From assembly GCA_029448655.1 (NCBI GenBank), contig JACCLO010000004.1:3968001-4032000 (forward strand): DNA of 64,000 nt, written 5' to 3'. Under the pieces are notes generated by a model. The model searched no databases, had not been told where the DNA came from, and saw only the letters and a list, made by a program, of their open reading frames with translations. The DNA is from Wolfiporia cocos. Taxonomy: Eukaryota > Basidiomycota > Agaricomycetes > Polyporales > Phaeolaceae. Numbering within the stretch: the stretch's first letter is position 1; each line of letters begins with the position of its first letter. A program made the translations under genes and the position numbers. Below, one piece after another: positions 1 through 11,061 of this stretch.

Positions 1-573
1 TTTCTGCTGACGACAACTACAGATCTGCCAGACGATCTTTGGGAATGGCAAGTCATCAATCCAGCGTCAGCAACGGCGCGCAATGGCTTCAACCCTGGTT
101 AGTATTGTAGCTTACGGTCAGTTCCTCGTCATAGACGTCGACGATATGATCCCTTCAGGTTTTTATGGGCGGCTTGACCAGAAACAGTGGTTCAATGCGA
201 CAGTCACAAACGTGGAGCCCACAGCAAAGCAGTCCTGGGTATTGAATCCCTATGTATGCGTACAACGCTTCAAACTAATCAATGCTCGGCTTGCTGATAA
301 GCATATTAGTGCAAAAGGATGGTCACGGTACGCGAACTGGCGAGATCCCAAGGTTTTCCGGATTGCTTTACATTTTATTCGAAGTACGACGATGTCAAGA
401 CTGTGAGCGCCTTGGCTTTGTGGATGGCTGTTCATAACCTGCCCACCCAGATGCACCGTCAAATTGGGAACGCTGTTCCGTGGCCAGTAGCGACTGCTCT
501 TGGACATGAGTTCAAAGAGGCACTCTTCGAGAAATGGCGTAAGGATCGACATGAAGCAGAGGTAATCGACTAA
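1..573 (+). CDS. DNA (cytosine-5)-methyltransferase, 3' end only
   Basis: C-terminal part of a C5 cytosine methyltransferase of the DNMT1/Dim-2 type; the 5' end lies left of the window. Exons read as <1-97, 135-253, 310-402 and 451-573 (TAA). The joined frame shows target-recognition/motif VIII-IX sequence ending [12 protein letters not shown], then [13 protein letters not shown] (motif IX) and [14 protein letters not shown] (motif X), all diagnostic of the family. These enzymes methylate cytosines in nuclear DNA, in fungi mainly at transposons and repeats. The first intron proposed is only 37 nt, so that boundary is less certain; the others are 56 and 48 nt. It converges on MED16, whose stop is about 60 nt away. 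The catalytic Cys motif is off the window, so activity cannot be judged. Confidence 0.85.
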
Positions 574-632
574 AATAATGTACACAAAGCGGAGCTGGCC
601 GACGCAGGACGTTTGACCATGCACATTTCACG

Positions 633-3600
633 TCAATATTTTCTTTGGGAAAACCGCATCCAAGAGCCTCCGCATACACAATGAAACGCCCATGTCCTTT
701 CCCATACTCGCCATCGGATAGAGGGGCGAGCTCTTGTGTCGGAAGCGCCAATCTCGGATTTTCCCCCGCAGCGTACGCAGATTATGCCGGATTGGTTGAA
801 TAGAAGTAAACCCTTGGACACTATGTCCCTGTCCTTGACCTTGCTCTGACCCTCGCTGAATGAAAGTTGGGAGACACCGTCAACCACATCGTCTGGCTTG
901 ACGAACAAGCGGGCTCTGTTGATGGCATTGGCCGCCAGAATCTTGCTGACCGCTTTGTTCACATGAGAATCAAGTGCCGGCGGAGGACAGCAAGCCATTA
1001 ACGCCCGATTCAGAGTATCATCAGCTACATACAAATGAGTTCAGCCAATGACAGGTCATCATGCCAAGCTGGCTTACTGTTTGTGGTCTGTTTCAAATCC
1101 TGCATGACCTCGCCGAGCACCCGCTGAAAGTGATCGAGGTCAACGCCCGAACAGTCGACGACATCAAGCAATGCGTCCTTTGCAATCTGCGCATTCTCTC
1201 CACTCGCTGACAAAGAACTAATGTAGTCCCGGAATTTCTTCACATGAGCCGCGGCCTTTTGCAACTTATCAAGAGGGTAGGGGTGCGATAAGTGTATGAA
1301 TAGTGCGGATGGAGATCGAGAGCCCGGAGCAACCTGATTGCCCGTGCCCGTCTGTGAAGAAGTCGTTGGTGATGCATCCCCAACGATGACGCATTCCTTC
1401 AACAGTGCCTCGATGAACTCGATCAGCCAGCTAGACAATCCAATGAGATTCCACACGGCGTCTAGAGGGGTTGAACTTCAAAGACTTCGCTAGATGGGAC
1501 AGACCACGTACCAAGGTCATAACCAACTTCTTCTCGGCACTGCTCGAATGCGGAGCAGCAGGCAGACAGCGAGCAAATGTTGCGAGCAGCATGCGCACGG
1601 TCGACATATGTCTGCTTGTCCGTGTCCTTGGACGCATGATGCGATTTCATACTGTGGACTGAAGAGTCAGTTCATCGCTGAAAGAAATCACAGATGAATA
1701 TCGCACAGGTAGATCTCAGCTGCAATGCCAAGCATGGTATCATACCAGAACTCCTGCGGCTGATATGCCGCTTGACGCAACAGCGCTTGTACGTGACACA
1801 GCGTGTCGATTACCTTCTCCGCCGACACCGCAGGCTTGGTCAGGCCGTGGATCACGTCATTTGGCGGGATTCTCGACAGGATGGCCGTGGCGATGGCGAC
1901 AGCCACATCTGCAGCCGCAGACGCGGTATCCGTGTGATGTTTCTGGGGCAGAGCATGGATCGAGGTGTGGGAATCTAGCATTGTACTGGAAGGGATACTG
2001 CATAGAAGGCTGCGATTTGGAGAGTATGCTATATTGGCGGGCACTGCAAACAGTCATTACATGTTCAGTGTTCTCGACGGCGAAGGCTTACCATCACGCC
2101 CGGCTCTTACAGCTCTTGACTTCAAGGGAGCGTCTTCCCACCTGTCGTCCGGAGCGAGGTCTGGTCTGAGATACACACAGGTGACCGCATAAGCTCGAGC
2201 GCTGTGCGATTCGCGTTCCTAGTGCTCACAGCTTCATGACCGATAGTCTTCCGATGGTAATGTCCTGGTCGGCTGGCTTTGCGGAGGGCACTGGCCCCGA
2301 CATGTTTAGGAAGCCGGCCAGGACCCCATCCTTCGACATGGAAGGAAGTATGAAGTTTACTATTTGATCATCATATGATTGCTGGGTCTCCGCATGCCAC
2401 CTCTAGGCGGCAGGGTTTGAGACCGGGGAAGTACTAATAGACAGCGTATATGGACTGACCCAGCTCGAGTGGTGTGCGTTATTCGGACTTGAACCTGTCT
2501 TTGAGAACGAATAAACAGACATTCGAGATTTAGGATTGGCAGTATCTGGGGCGCCGTTGTATATTAGGTCCGTAGCGTAGGGCCAGATTTCAAGATCACC
2601 TACAATCGCCGAAATCCAGGAAGCTGGCAATAAGATATCGCGCAGTCGTATCCACATTGGCACCCTTTCGCGGACTCCTCGGGGTTGAGGGGGCTGAGGG
2701 GATTGAGGGAGGAAGAGTCACAAATAACAGGTCTGTGAGGTGCCCGCTTGCGTCGTGTATCTGGGAGATTGGGCGCGAAACGACGGCTGTATGGTAAATG
2801 TAAGTCCAGTCAGATAAATATGATCATTAACCACACCAACCATTCTTCCATGACACGTTGATCTCGCAGACATTGATGGTGGTTTCTTCTCCCCATGACT
2901 CCCATTCGGGTGAGAACGGTGCCTCAGAAGGCATGTCTATCGACATATGGAGATCCATCGCATTAAACGACGAGGAATGTGCGCCGGCGAGCGGCAGGGT
3001 ATGCGAGCGGGTCGCTATCAAGACTGATGACTCTATGACATGACATACTGAACATCCATTGTCTATATCATGTCGCAGTAGCATACCATTATAGCCCAAG
3101 CAGAATGCGGCCTTAACGCAGGTGCTCTGGCCATCGCTCAGATTTACGGCGCTCGTGTTTGGCACTTGCGGGCCTTCAGGGCTGTTGTTGTGCTGCAACA
3201 GAGGCAGCCTCACGACCCTAGCCGGCCCCGGGTGTTGCGGGAGAAAGCATAGGTTGACATAGTGGTTCTGTGTGACGCACAGTAGCAGCGAAGTAGCGAT
3301 CGGCAACGCGGGCCCGCGCGGGGGCAGGCGGTGTGAGCCAGAGTCGCTGATGATCCACTGTAAAATGTCAGCTTCATGCATTGAGGCAGAGGTATATTTG
3401 AATGCATTCAGGGTCAGGGATACTGACCTCCCTGGGAGCCACGGTCCACTCGACGGCGATTACACCTGCACCCAAGGGACATGGCCAACTGTCTCGGGCC
3501 TGCCAGGTGTCGACTCCGGGTCCGCGTCTCCATAAGCAGCCAAGACCATCGCTTCCTCGCCCAGGGAAGTACGCAAAAAGCCAGTCATCGGTGGGAGACG

Positions 3601-3929
3601 CGGAGACGATCGTCGGTGGGTCGAATTTCGAGGGCTCTTTCAGTATGGGTGTCGGTGCAGGTAGGATAAATTCCTGCGAGGAAGGGAAGTGACGAGCAAT
3701 GACCAGCGGTTCAACAAGATGCGCGGTGAATATCACAGATGACTTGGCCCATGCGAGCGGTCTGCGATCGCCTTTGTACGATTAGCGAACGGCGGCACGG
3801 CGGATACAGGTGAAGGGACCTTCGTGTGGGCTCCAGCAAATGGGCTGCGTCCCACCAGCCTAGTTGGAATTGTGCATCATCTCTTGCCTTTCCCTTTAGG
3901 GACAAAGTTGCCTTAGGATCTTGTAGCAT
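633..3929 (-). CDS. MED16: Mediator complex subunit 16
   Basis: Tail-module subunit of the RNA polymerase II Mediator complex, acting in the nucleus. The start used is ATG at 3929. The first exon reads MLQDPKATLSLKGKARDD and ends LLEPTRR, spliced to PLAWAKSSVIFTAHLVEPLV, a typical N-terminal beta-propeller stretch. Following exons include SKFDPPTIVSASPTDDWLF and CLWRRG. The C-terminal half carries AVAIATAILSR and WLIEFIEALLKE, and the end has CVRCGGKSE...WRVWERTWAFHCVCGGSWM, a Cys-containing terminal domain seen in fungal Med16. At least five introns are needed. An apparent frame break around 3,740-3,830 disappears if the acceptor is the AG at the end of GATCGCAG, so the gene looks intact. 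The family call comes from recalled fungal Med16 patterns, not a search. Middle exons (2,050-2,830) are poorly resolved. Confidence 0.75.
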
Positions 3930-4169
3930 GTATGTGATTGCGTTGTCTGCTAGCGAATCTGGCCACCTGCGACGCTGACGCGTTTGCCAGAATACCAGAA
4001 GGAGTGGTAGTACAGAGAAAGATGCACAGAGTCTTATATTCTTGTGCTCTCTAGCAAGCCGATGCTATAGCCCACTAGGTAGTCGTGTTGTTCTCAGAGG
4101 AGACGAGCGTCAGGAGAATAGCGTGTAGGAGGCGCCGAGACGCGTACAGACGCGTCGCGTTTTGGGCGC

Positions 4170-4750
4170 GTGCAGAACAGCAACTCTCCTCCACCAACTC
4201 GCTCAAACATGCAAAAGGCATCCTCACAACTCGCTCGAGAGATTGATGGGACAATCACAGAGGTCCTGCTGCAAAGCTTTGCCGATCGCCTTCTGCTTCT
4301 CGTAACACAGATGGGCAAGGTGGGCACTTTGGTGCGTGTGGATTGTTGCCTCCAGACGACCTCGTCATCCTTAATGATTGCTATGTATCCTAGATACAAG
4401 CCACAATCCCGCCGACTACTCCCCTAGAACCCTCCCCGCCTCACGATCCATCTCAACCGAACGTTACACCTCTGCCGACTCCGCCCTCAGCAATCCAGCT
4501 CACACCACTACTTGGTCACGCGCCATCAGAGCGAATACAGACATTGCACTCCCTGTATGCGTCACAGATCGCAACGATCGTGTGGGCATCGGAGAGTACC
4601 CAGGCTTTGGAGCCAGAGCGGCGACCTATAGTCGTCGGACTGGCATTGCGCAAGTCCGGAGAAGTAGAAGGCATGGGATTGAGCGAGCAGGAAAGGAGTG
4701 TGTTCTATGAGGTCATGGATATGGTGAGAGAGCTATTAACACGGAGATGA
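4170..4750 (+). CDS. Proteasome assembly chaperone 3-like protein
   Basis: Two exons, 4170-4331 and 4394-4750, joined over a 62 nt intron give about 172 residues. The N-terminus reads LAREIDGTITEVLLQSFADR followed by LLLLVTQMGKVGTL, and the C-terminus SLYASQIATIVWASE...RRPIVVGLALRK, then a helical tail EQERSVFYEVMDMVRELL. This is the small alpha/beta fold of PAC3/Psmg3-type chaperones, which help assemble the 20S proteasome alpha ring in the cytoplasm or nucleus. A Pro-rich linker (about residues 58-90) separates the two halves. A second in-frame ATG at 4209 (MQKASSQ) may be the real start. It lies divergent from MED16 and converges on NCE101. Family assignment is from pattern memory. Confidence 0.65.
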
Positions 4751-4872
4751 GGGCGCGCATTCCACGTTAGCAATGCAAAGCAGCGAGGTTCAACGCAGTT
4801 TCTCGGCTGAGAAGCGCAGCTCGGTGAATGTTGGCGAGTGCAGATCAAACGTGGATCACTCACCTGTGGGCT

Positions 4873-5158
4873 TCATGCCTTCTCTACCTCCGCCCTAATC
4901 GTGCCCAGGTCCACCTCCTCGTCTGCGGACAACCGTCTTTGCCGTTCATTTTGCCATCTCGCGTACTTCCATCGCAACAGGGGAGTCAGCCGGTCTTCCT
5001 CAGCTATCGCCGTGCGAGGATTTGTCTCATAAAGATGATACGCGAAGATGCCAGTGAAGACACCGAGAAGGGGATCCAGTGTGCTGCAGCGTTCGTCAGA
5101 ACTTTCTGCGTAGATGTGCAGCCTTTGAGGCTCACCGTGAGAGGAGCACGGGGGGCAT
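4873..5158 (-). CDS. NCE101: NCE101-like small membrane protein
   Basis: Two exons, 5158-5136 (23 nt) and 5083-4873, flank a 52 nt intron and give 77 residues. The spliced N-terminus MPPVLLSRTLDPLLGVFTG continues IFAYHLYETNPRTA, the hallmark of the fungal NCE101 (non-classical export protein 1) family: a single hydrophobic segment near the N-terminus, then the conserved YE.NPRT motif. The remainder is charged and helical (LLRWKYARWQNERQRRLS). The family was named for involvement in leaderless protein export in yeast; its molecular role is unclear. No single reading frame shows the start because it sits in the tiny first exon. It converges on the upstream chaperone gene and is divergent from NAA25. 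Confidence 0.85.
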
Positions 5159-5562
5159 ATCGAGGGTGCTGGATGTTATCCGAGTGAGCTGTGAGGATTG
5201 TCACCAGACCGCGTTAGTGGCTGAAAACGTAGTGATCTCCGGCGCTTCTGGATGGTGCTACGTTCTGTCTTGTTGCTCCTTGTCTTTCGTCCCACGCCGT
5301 CTCGCGAGCTGTTTCGTATTTCTGCTTGTACAATGCTCCTGAGCCGAAGATGCTGCCCTCGGACTGGCATTTCGGAGTCGTTTAAGCCGTGCTCCCCGGC
5401 GGTCGGAATGGCACGGGAAGCGCGAACGTGACCAGCGCGCTGCTGCTTCGTGGTGGCTGAACCGATTCCTCCACCAAAATTTGTGACACGCTCGACGTGT
5501 TTCGCCTCCTACTCGCCGTCGTTCCCGTTCTCGCCGCTTGCGCTTAGGCCCCTGTGTCAGAC
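5159..5562. promoter_or_regulatory. Divergent intergenic region, NCE101 / NAA25
   Basis: About 400 nt between two opposite-strand genes. No ORF with family motifs is visible. It must hold both promoters, but I cannot point to a clear TATA element. The 120 nt before the NAA25 start are pyrimidine-rich, as is usual for fungal housekeeping promoters. Confidence 0.4.
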
Positions 5563-8500
5563 ATGTCCGCCGCGTTCGACCGCCAGATTCGCCCAATCTA
5601 TGGTTAGTACCCTGTACGCACACACGGTCCACTTCTCGAGATTTAATTATCCCACAGAGGCTCTCGACACCGGTTCGAATAAGTCGGCCATTCTGGCTTG
5701 CAACAAGCTCCTGAAGAAGCAGCCAAAGAATGACCTCGTCAAGGTACGTCAGTTCTTCCATTCTTTGCGCATTTACGAGTCCTCATGCATGTGACTGGCC
5801 AGGCTCTTAAAGCCCTCGCACTCGTCCGGTCGCAAAAGGTAGAAGAGTCCCTGGTGCTTTGTGACGAGGTCCTCGCAGCGAAGCCCACAGACGAGTCGAC
5901 TCTTTCCGCCATGATGCACGTTCTCCGCGGACTTGGCCGGCGTGAGTGTGTCCGCTTGCGTCCCTGCTGACCTCACTGAACACTGGCATAGACATGGACA
6001 TGGTCGCGATGTACGAAGATGCATACAAGAAGCAGCCCGCGAATGAGGAGCTCGGCACGCAGACTTTCATGGCGAACGTCCGCATTGGCAACTGGAAGGT
6101 AGCTCAGCAGGTATGCGTTCTCTCTCCAGCGTGCCGTGACCTCCTGGAACGATCCGTCTGCAGTATCTCATGGTTAGCCTGTAGATCGCGACGAAGCTTC
6201 ACAAGCAGTTCCACGACGACCACTACCTTTACTGGAGCGTGATGAGCGCCGTGCTGCAGGCGAACGACCCGACAACTCCCACCAACATGCGTTCAATCCT
6301 GTATCAGCTCGCCCACCGGCTTATCTCGTCGTCCGCGACGCCGTCCTACTACAGCGCGGATCGGTTCCACCTTCATCTGAGCATCCTCCGTGAACTCGGC
6401 AAGTACGACGAGGCCTACGAGCTCCTGGAACACGAAGTCGGCCGTGCTGTATGCGCCACAAGTCTAGCCTGCGAGGAACTGCGACGGGATATCTGGAAGG
6501 TGAAGGGTCTCGCCAAGGAGGAGGGCGTACGTGCGCGCGAGCGGATCACGGGGGACAAAAAGTACGTCACCCTGACCATTCTTGCGCGATGTGCGTGCTG
6601 AGATCAGCGGTCGTAGAGACAGGAACTGGCTCGAGTTCCTGTCTGTCCTGGACGCGACGTTTGCCGATCTATCCGCGACTTCCGATGCTGACGTAGAGGC
6701 AGCAAAAGCGGCCTCTGCGGAGAACATCGCAAAGACCCGAGAATGCTTCGCGCAAGTAGCTGAGGGAGATGGCCGGAAAGACAGATCGGGACTCTTGGCC
6801 CTGCTGGAGCTTGAGAAGCGTGCTCGATCGCATGGCCTCTCGACAGGTGAGGCGATTTACACGCCCTCGTGTGCCTAAATCCATCTGTTGATCCTCTTCT
6901 TGCACAGAACCCTCTGAGTTGCGAAACTTGCTGGAAAGGTATTTTGCGCAATTCGGAGACAAGTTTGTCTGTTTCGAGGACCTGCGCCCATACGTTCAGC
7001 TTGAGGGAGACGAGCTTGCAGCTTGGTCGTCGTTGCTTGAGACCCAGTCCTCGTCCTTCGTGTGTCTCATCTAATCTGCCAGCTGGAGAGGCTTATTGAT
7101 AGTAACTGCGTATAGTCAAACACAGAAGAGTTGTTCCGGTACATCAACGCCCAAAAGCTTTTGCGCTACAACCTCCCAGAAGCTGAAGTCACTGCAGAGC
7201 TCGAGAGTGCTCGTGCGCTACGGTACCTGCAGTCCTATCTGGACGCGCTGAAGTTCGGCAAGAACCTCCCCGACACTGAGCTGCAACCTGCGGACGACCT
7301 CGCCATTCTCGTAGGCCAGGCGTTCGTCGGCGCATGGCGAGCAGAGCGCGACGTCTCACAACTGTACAACGCAGCAGCAGCATTGGAATATGCCTTGACC
7401 AAGAGCAAGCAGTCGTACAAGCTCCGGCTATTACTCATCCGCATCTATCGTTTGTTGGGTATGTATGGGATATGGAGTCGATCGTGGCGCGAGCAGAGTG
7501 TTGATGTCGGGGGTGATAGGCGCGCCTTCGCTGGCGTTGGAGCACTACCGGGCGATAAACGTCAAGCAGGTGCAGAACGATACACTGTCTCATCTCATAT
7601 TAACGCGGGCGTCGACGTTCGCCCTGACTTCCCTGGGAGATCTGACATACTCGTCGGAATGTCTCGAGTCAAGCCAAATCTACATGACTAACTCACAAGA
7701 GGTAGGGTTCGTCGTTAAGTGGCGCGGGTTCTATTGACGAGCGGCATCGCAGACTGCAGAGTTCACTGTGCGAGCATTCGGCGCAGAGAAATACACTCAG
7801 GTTTGTTCTGCTCGGTTGAATCAGTCATCACGTTGTGCAGTGTCTGATATGCGTGACAGATACCAGAGTTCATCCTCCTTGAGGAGCGGCTCGACAACTC
7901 GCTTCAACGAGACCTCACCAAGGTCGAACATGTCCGGATGCGAATTCTTCACGAGCCCATCAGCTCAGATCTCATTGACATGGAGCTGATTGAGCTGAAG
8001 TTCATTTTCGACCGATGTAAGTGTTTAAATGTCACCCTCGGATCGCACCTGAGTTCATTGCAGTCTCTCTAGTGCACCATGACAACCGAGACTACGACGT
8101 CATCCCCAACTACCAGCCACGCTGTGGGCTCGGTTTCAACGAGCAGACGACCATCTTAGACAATACGCCAGGGGTGGGTGACTGCACTCACTGAGCGATA
8201 GTGGTGTTAATGCGTCGGTGTTCCTCAGTCAGGATGGCTTGCGTTATTCCTGAAGCTCTACATCAGGGCATTCCAAGCTGCGAGCGATCTCGATGACACG
8301 GTCGAGGACAAACTTCTTATCGGAGACCGACCAAAGCCAAGTCTTGACCCTGATACCAAGCTGCCGCTGAAGGAGCGGTTAGCCAAGAGGTCGCCAGAAG
8401 AGCTTGCTGAGGCACGTCAGTCGAGACTTCTGTTCTCTGCTGCAGCTGATAGTCGTGCAGCTCACTCCGGATGAACAATCATTGCTCGAATATGCAACTA

Positions 8501-9312
8501 CTATCGCCAACTGGCTTGAGCCATTCCACGACTACATCAGGCCACCAGCGGCCACTGTTCTCGCGGAAGCTGCCAAGCAAACTGAGCTGAAGACCGGCCA
8601 CCCCCTCAAGGGCTTGGAGCTGCCACCGAAGAATGGCACCGCAACTAATGGGCATGCCAAAAAGGATGAGGAGCCCCCAGCGCCAAAGGAAGCGCCAGAG
8701 CTCGCGTTTAAGTATTTCGACAGTAAGCACACACACTGTTAGAATCCTCATTGGCAAAGCTCATCGACTGAACATAGACATGAGCGTGCGCTTCAACGAG
8801 GCACTGAACAGCGGCAAGATGCTGTCTGAGCTCCTGCATATTGCCACCATCACGCAGGAGGCCTTGGTCTTGTTCGCTGTCGAGACGCAGAGGTTCAAGC
8901 CCACCTCTGTCGTTAAGCAACATAGGTTGAGTGCCGTACGTCTTGAACGTCCTCTCTGCAACTCCAGCGACTGACGAGTGCGTGATAGATGACGCAAAAC
9001 TTCAAGGACATTCGTGCAAAGGCGTTAGCTGTGCTGACCAGCATGTCTGCATCCTTGATCAAGCTTGCGGAAGAGCGCGCGACTGTCGACAGTCGCAAAG
9101 CATTCGTTGAATCGTGCAAGCCTGTGTGGGGCCCGTCCCTGGTACATACCATTTTCTTAATCCTTTCATTACACTGCTGAATGACCACTTCAATTCCACA
9201 GCTTGATCACGACTTTGTGTCCACCATATCGAAGAAGGTCACCGACTCACAAAAGCAGATTCTCGAGGGTGTTGGGAAGGGTGTTGCTCGGATCTGCAAG
9301 ACGCATGCATAA
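5563..9312 (+). CDS. NAA25: NatB N-terminal acetyltransferase auxiliary subunit
   Basis: Large TPR-type protein matching Naa25/Mdm20, the ribosome-anchoring subunit of the NatB complex that acetylates N-termini beginning Met-Asp/Glu/Asn/Gln. Early exons read as 5563-5602, 5658-5743, 5803-5941, 5992-6110, 6185-6561, 6617-6846, 6908-7059 and from 7116. Joined protein starts MSAAFDRQIRPIYEALDTG, followed by TPR-like helix pairs (ALKALALVRSQKVEESL, YEDAYKKQPANEELG, LHLSILRELGKYDEAYELL). The middle has ADDLAILVGQAFVGAWRAER and RLLLIRIYRLLG, typical of the Mdm20 domain. The end reads KKVTDSQKQILEGVGKGVAR and stops at 9312. At least twelve introns are needed. Protein length is roughly 900 residues, as expected. 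RPA2 follows on the same strand 328 nt downstream. Confidence 0.88.
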
Positions 9313-9640
9313 TGTATATTTAACATAGATATCCGCCTCTGCCTGTATTCCTACGTATTCCGCATCGCCCAACACCACTCAGTAATGCTTCCAGCTTTCT
9401 CTTGTAGCTCTGCAGTGAAACTGCGACCGTGACGATCTATACTGGCATCAGCCGCGACACAATATCTTTGTGACATGAAGCTGTGACCGTACGCGTCCCG
9501 CATGCACGTGAGGAGAGTAATATGTGACAGGGCGCGACGCGGCCTACTACTTGTCGCGTTTTTGGCTTCGCCTCCTCCTCCTCCTCCTCCTGTCTCAACG
9601 AACGCACATTATCCTCGACACCTCCACATCACGAATTCCA
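9313..9640 (+). promoter_or_regulatory. RPA2 5' flank with MCB-like ACGCGT
   Basis: Intergenic DNA between the NAA25 stop and the RPA2 start. It holds ACGCGT at 9491-9496, the MluI cell-cycle box bound by MBF-type factors ahead of many fungal S-phase genes, 145 nt before the ATG. Further GCGCGAC and ACGCGG elements lie at about 9531-9542. A run of CCT triplets occurs at 9569-9590. A recognisable diverged copy of this flank occurs at 25,727-26,000 upstream of a decayed RPA2-like gene. The site is seen; the regulatory role is inferred. Confidence 0.5.
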
Positions 9641-10774
9641 ATGAGTCAGTCATAAACGCTATATGTACTCTAATTCTGACTCTGCTTGCATTTCTAGACG
9701 ACGGCACTTTCTACGGTGGTGGCGGCGGGTTCTTAGCTGGAGGCTCACCATTCGGCAGTGGTAGTGGTAGTCCGGGTGGTGGACAGCGCGTACGTTTCAG
9801 CTATTTGCTCACACCGCACACTGCTCAAATGTTTCTGCTCCAAGCGTGGTGCTGCCGCTCAATCACTCCGGCCGACGACCATAAAACAGCTCTTGAATGC
9901 GACACAGATGCATTCTGAGGCAGACTGGACAATTAATGACATCGAGGTCGGACAGGTATGTCCTGTAACGGCATACATTCTACTTCCTTGACCTTCTTTG
10001 TGGTCCAGGTCTCAGTCGTGGCGCAAGTCATATCTGTGCAGGTACAGACGACAAACTGCCAATACGTACTCGACGATGGTACGGGTCAGCTACAGGCCAG
10101 GAAGTGGGTCGAGGCGGACAATGAAAATGAAGAAGAAAAAACCGGTGGAATAATGTGTGTTCTATCCTTAGATTCACCAGACGGGCGCGCTCATGCCGCA
10201 GCTAGCGAGAACACATACGTACGCGTTCTAGGGAACCTGAAGTTCTTCAACAACAGAAAGCAAATCAACGCCACACATATACTGCCTGTCAAGGATCCAC
10301 ATGAAGCGCAGTTCCACATCCTGGAGGCGGCGACGGTGACAATTGCATTGGAAAAGGGGGTATGTAATCTCGTCTTGACCCATCCTCGTAGCCATTTCTC
10401 AAACTCCTTCAGCTACCGAGGCCCGGCGAACAAAAGCCCGCTGTTGCCAATGGCCACGCCAACTCCTCTGCGTACACTGCACAATCACATACGGGAGCAA
10501 TGAACAGCCAGTTTGCTCACCTACCAGAGTTGCAACGGAGGATCGTGGAGTTCGTTATGTCGCAGCCAGCAAAGGAAGAAGGCGTCCATGTTGGTGCGAT
10601 TGCAAGAGCTGTGGGCGGGCAAGCGCACGCTATTAGGTCGGTCTTGTTCTGTACATGTCTGGAGTCAAACTGTAGCGTCTGATATGTTATGACAGTGAGG
10701 CCCTTGACCGGCTGATGGACGAGGGGCATGTATTCACTACTATCAACGACTCCCACTTTAAGGTCTCAATCTGA
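9641..10774 (+). CDS. RPA2: Replication protein A 32 kDa subunit
   Basis: Middle subunit of the RPA ssDNA-binding heterotrimer used in replication, repair and recombination in the nucleus. Seven exons keep frame: 9641-9644, 9698-9789, 9845-9955, 10009-10154, 10206-10359, 10413-10636, 10696-10774, giving 269 residues, the normal size. The Gly/Ser-rich N-terminus (YGGGGGFLAGGSPFGSG) corresponds to the phosphorylated tail. The OB fold follows with TIKQLLNATQ, VVAQVISVQ and YVLDDGTGQLQARKW, then NTYVRVLGNLKFFNNRKQI. The C-terminal winged helix contains VHVGAIARAVGG and EALDRLMDEGHVFTTINDSH. Only the 4-nt first exon is uncertain. Two diverged relatives lie 8.7 and 16 kb to the right. Confidence 0.9.
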
Positions 10775-11061
10775 AAACCAAAAAATCACATCTTATTTCT
10801 CTATCCGTCTCATCGGGACTGGTGTATTAGTGTATCTGTATTGCTTGTTCATCCCCACACAAATTTGAGGATGCGCCCAATTCTGCGTGCCATCGGTAGC
10901 CGCCCAAGGGAAGCAGCTGCTGGTCAGTACTTCAGTGGCGATCGGAGCTCGATTGCCACATGACCATCGACTCTTGTTCAATAATAATCACAGTTTGGTT
11001 GTGGACCTTGGCTTGTGCTACGCCTGGTGACACAACCTGTATGCGCCGAAACAACAAGCCA
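10775..11061. other. Intergenic region before the Helitron array
   Basis: About 290 nt after RPA2 with no supportable gene. Its last base, A at 11061, flanks the CTAG end of the first minus-strand Helitron-like unit, which matches the A/T target preference of Helitrons. Confidence 0.5.

Noticed and set aside
3740..3830. Apparent frameshift between the first two MED16 segments
   Set aside because: A splice from CGAAG to the AG ending GATCGCAG gives RRPLAWAKSS in the right frame.
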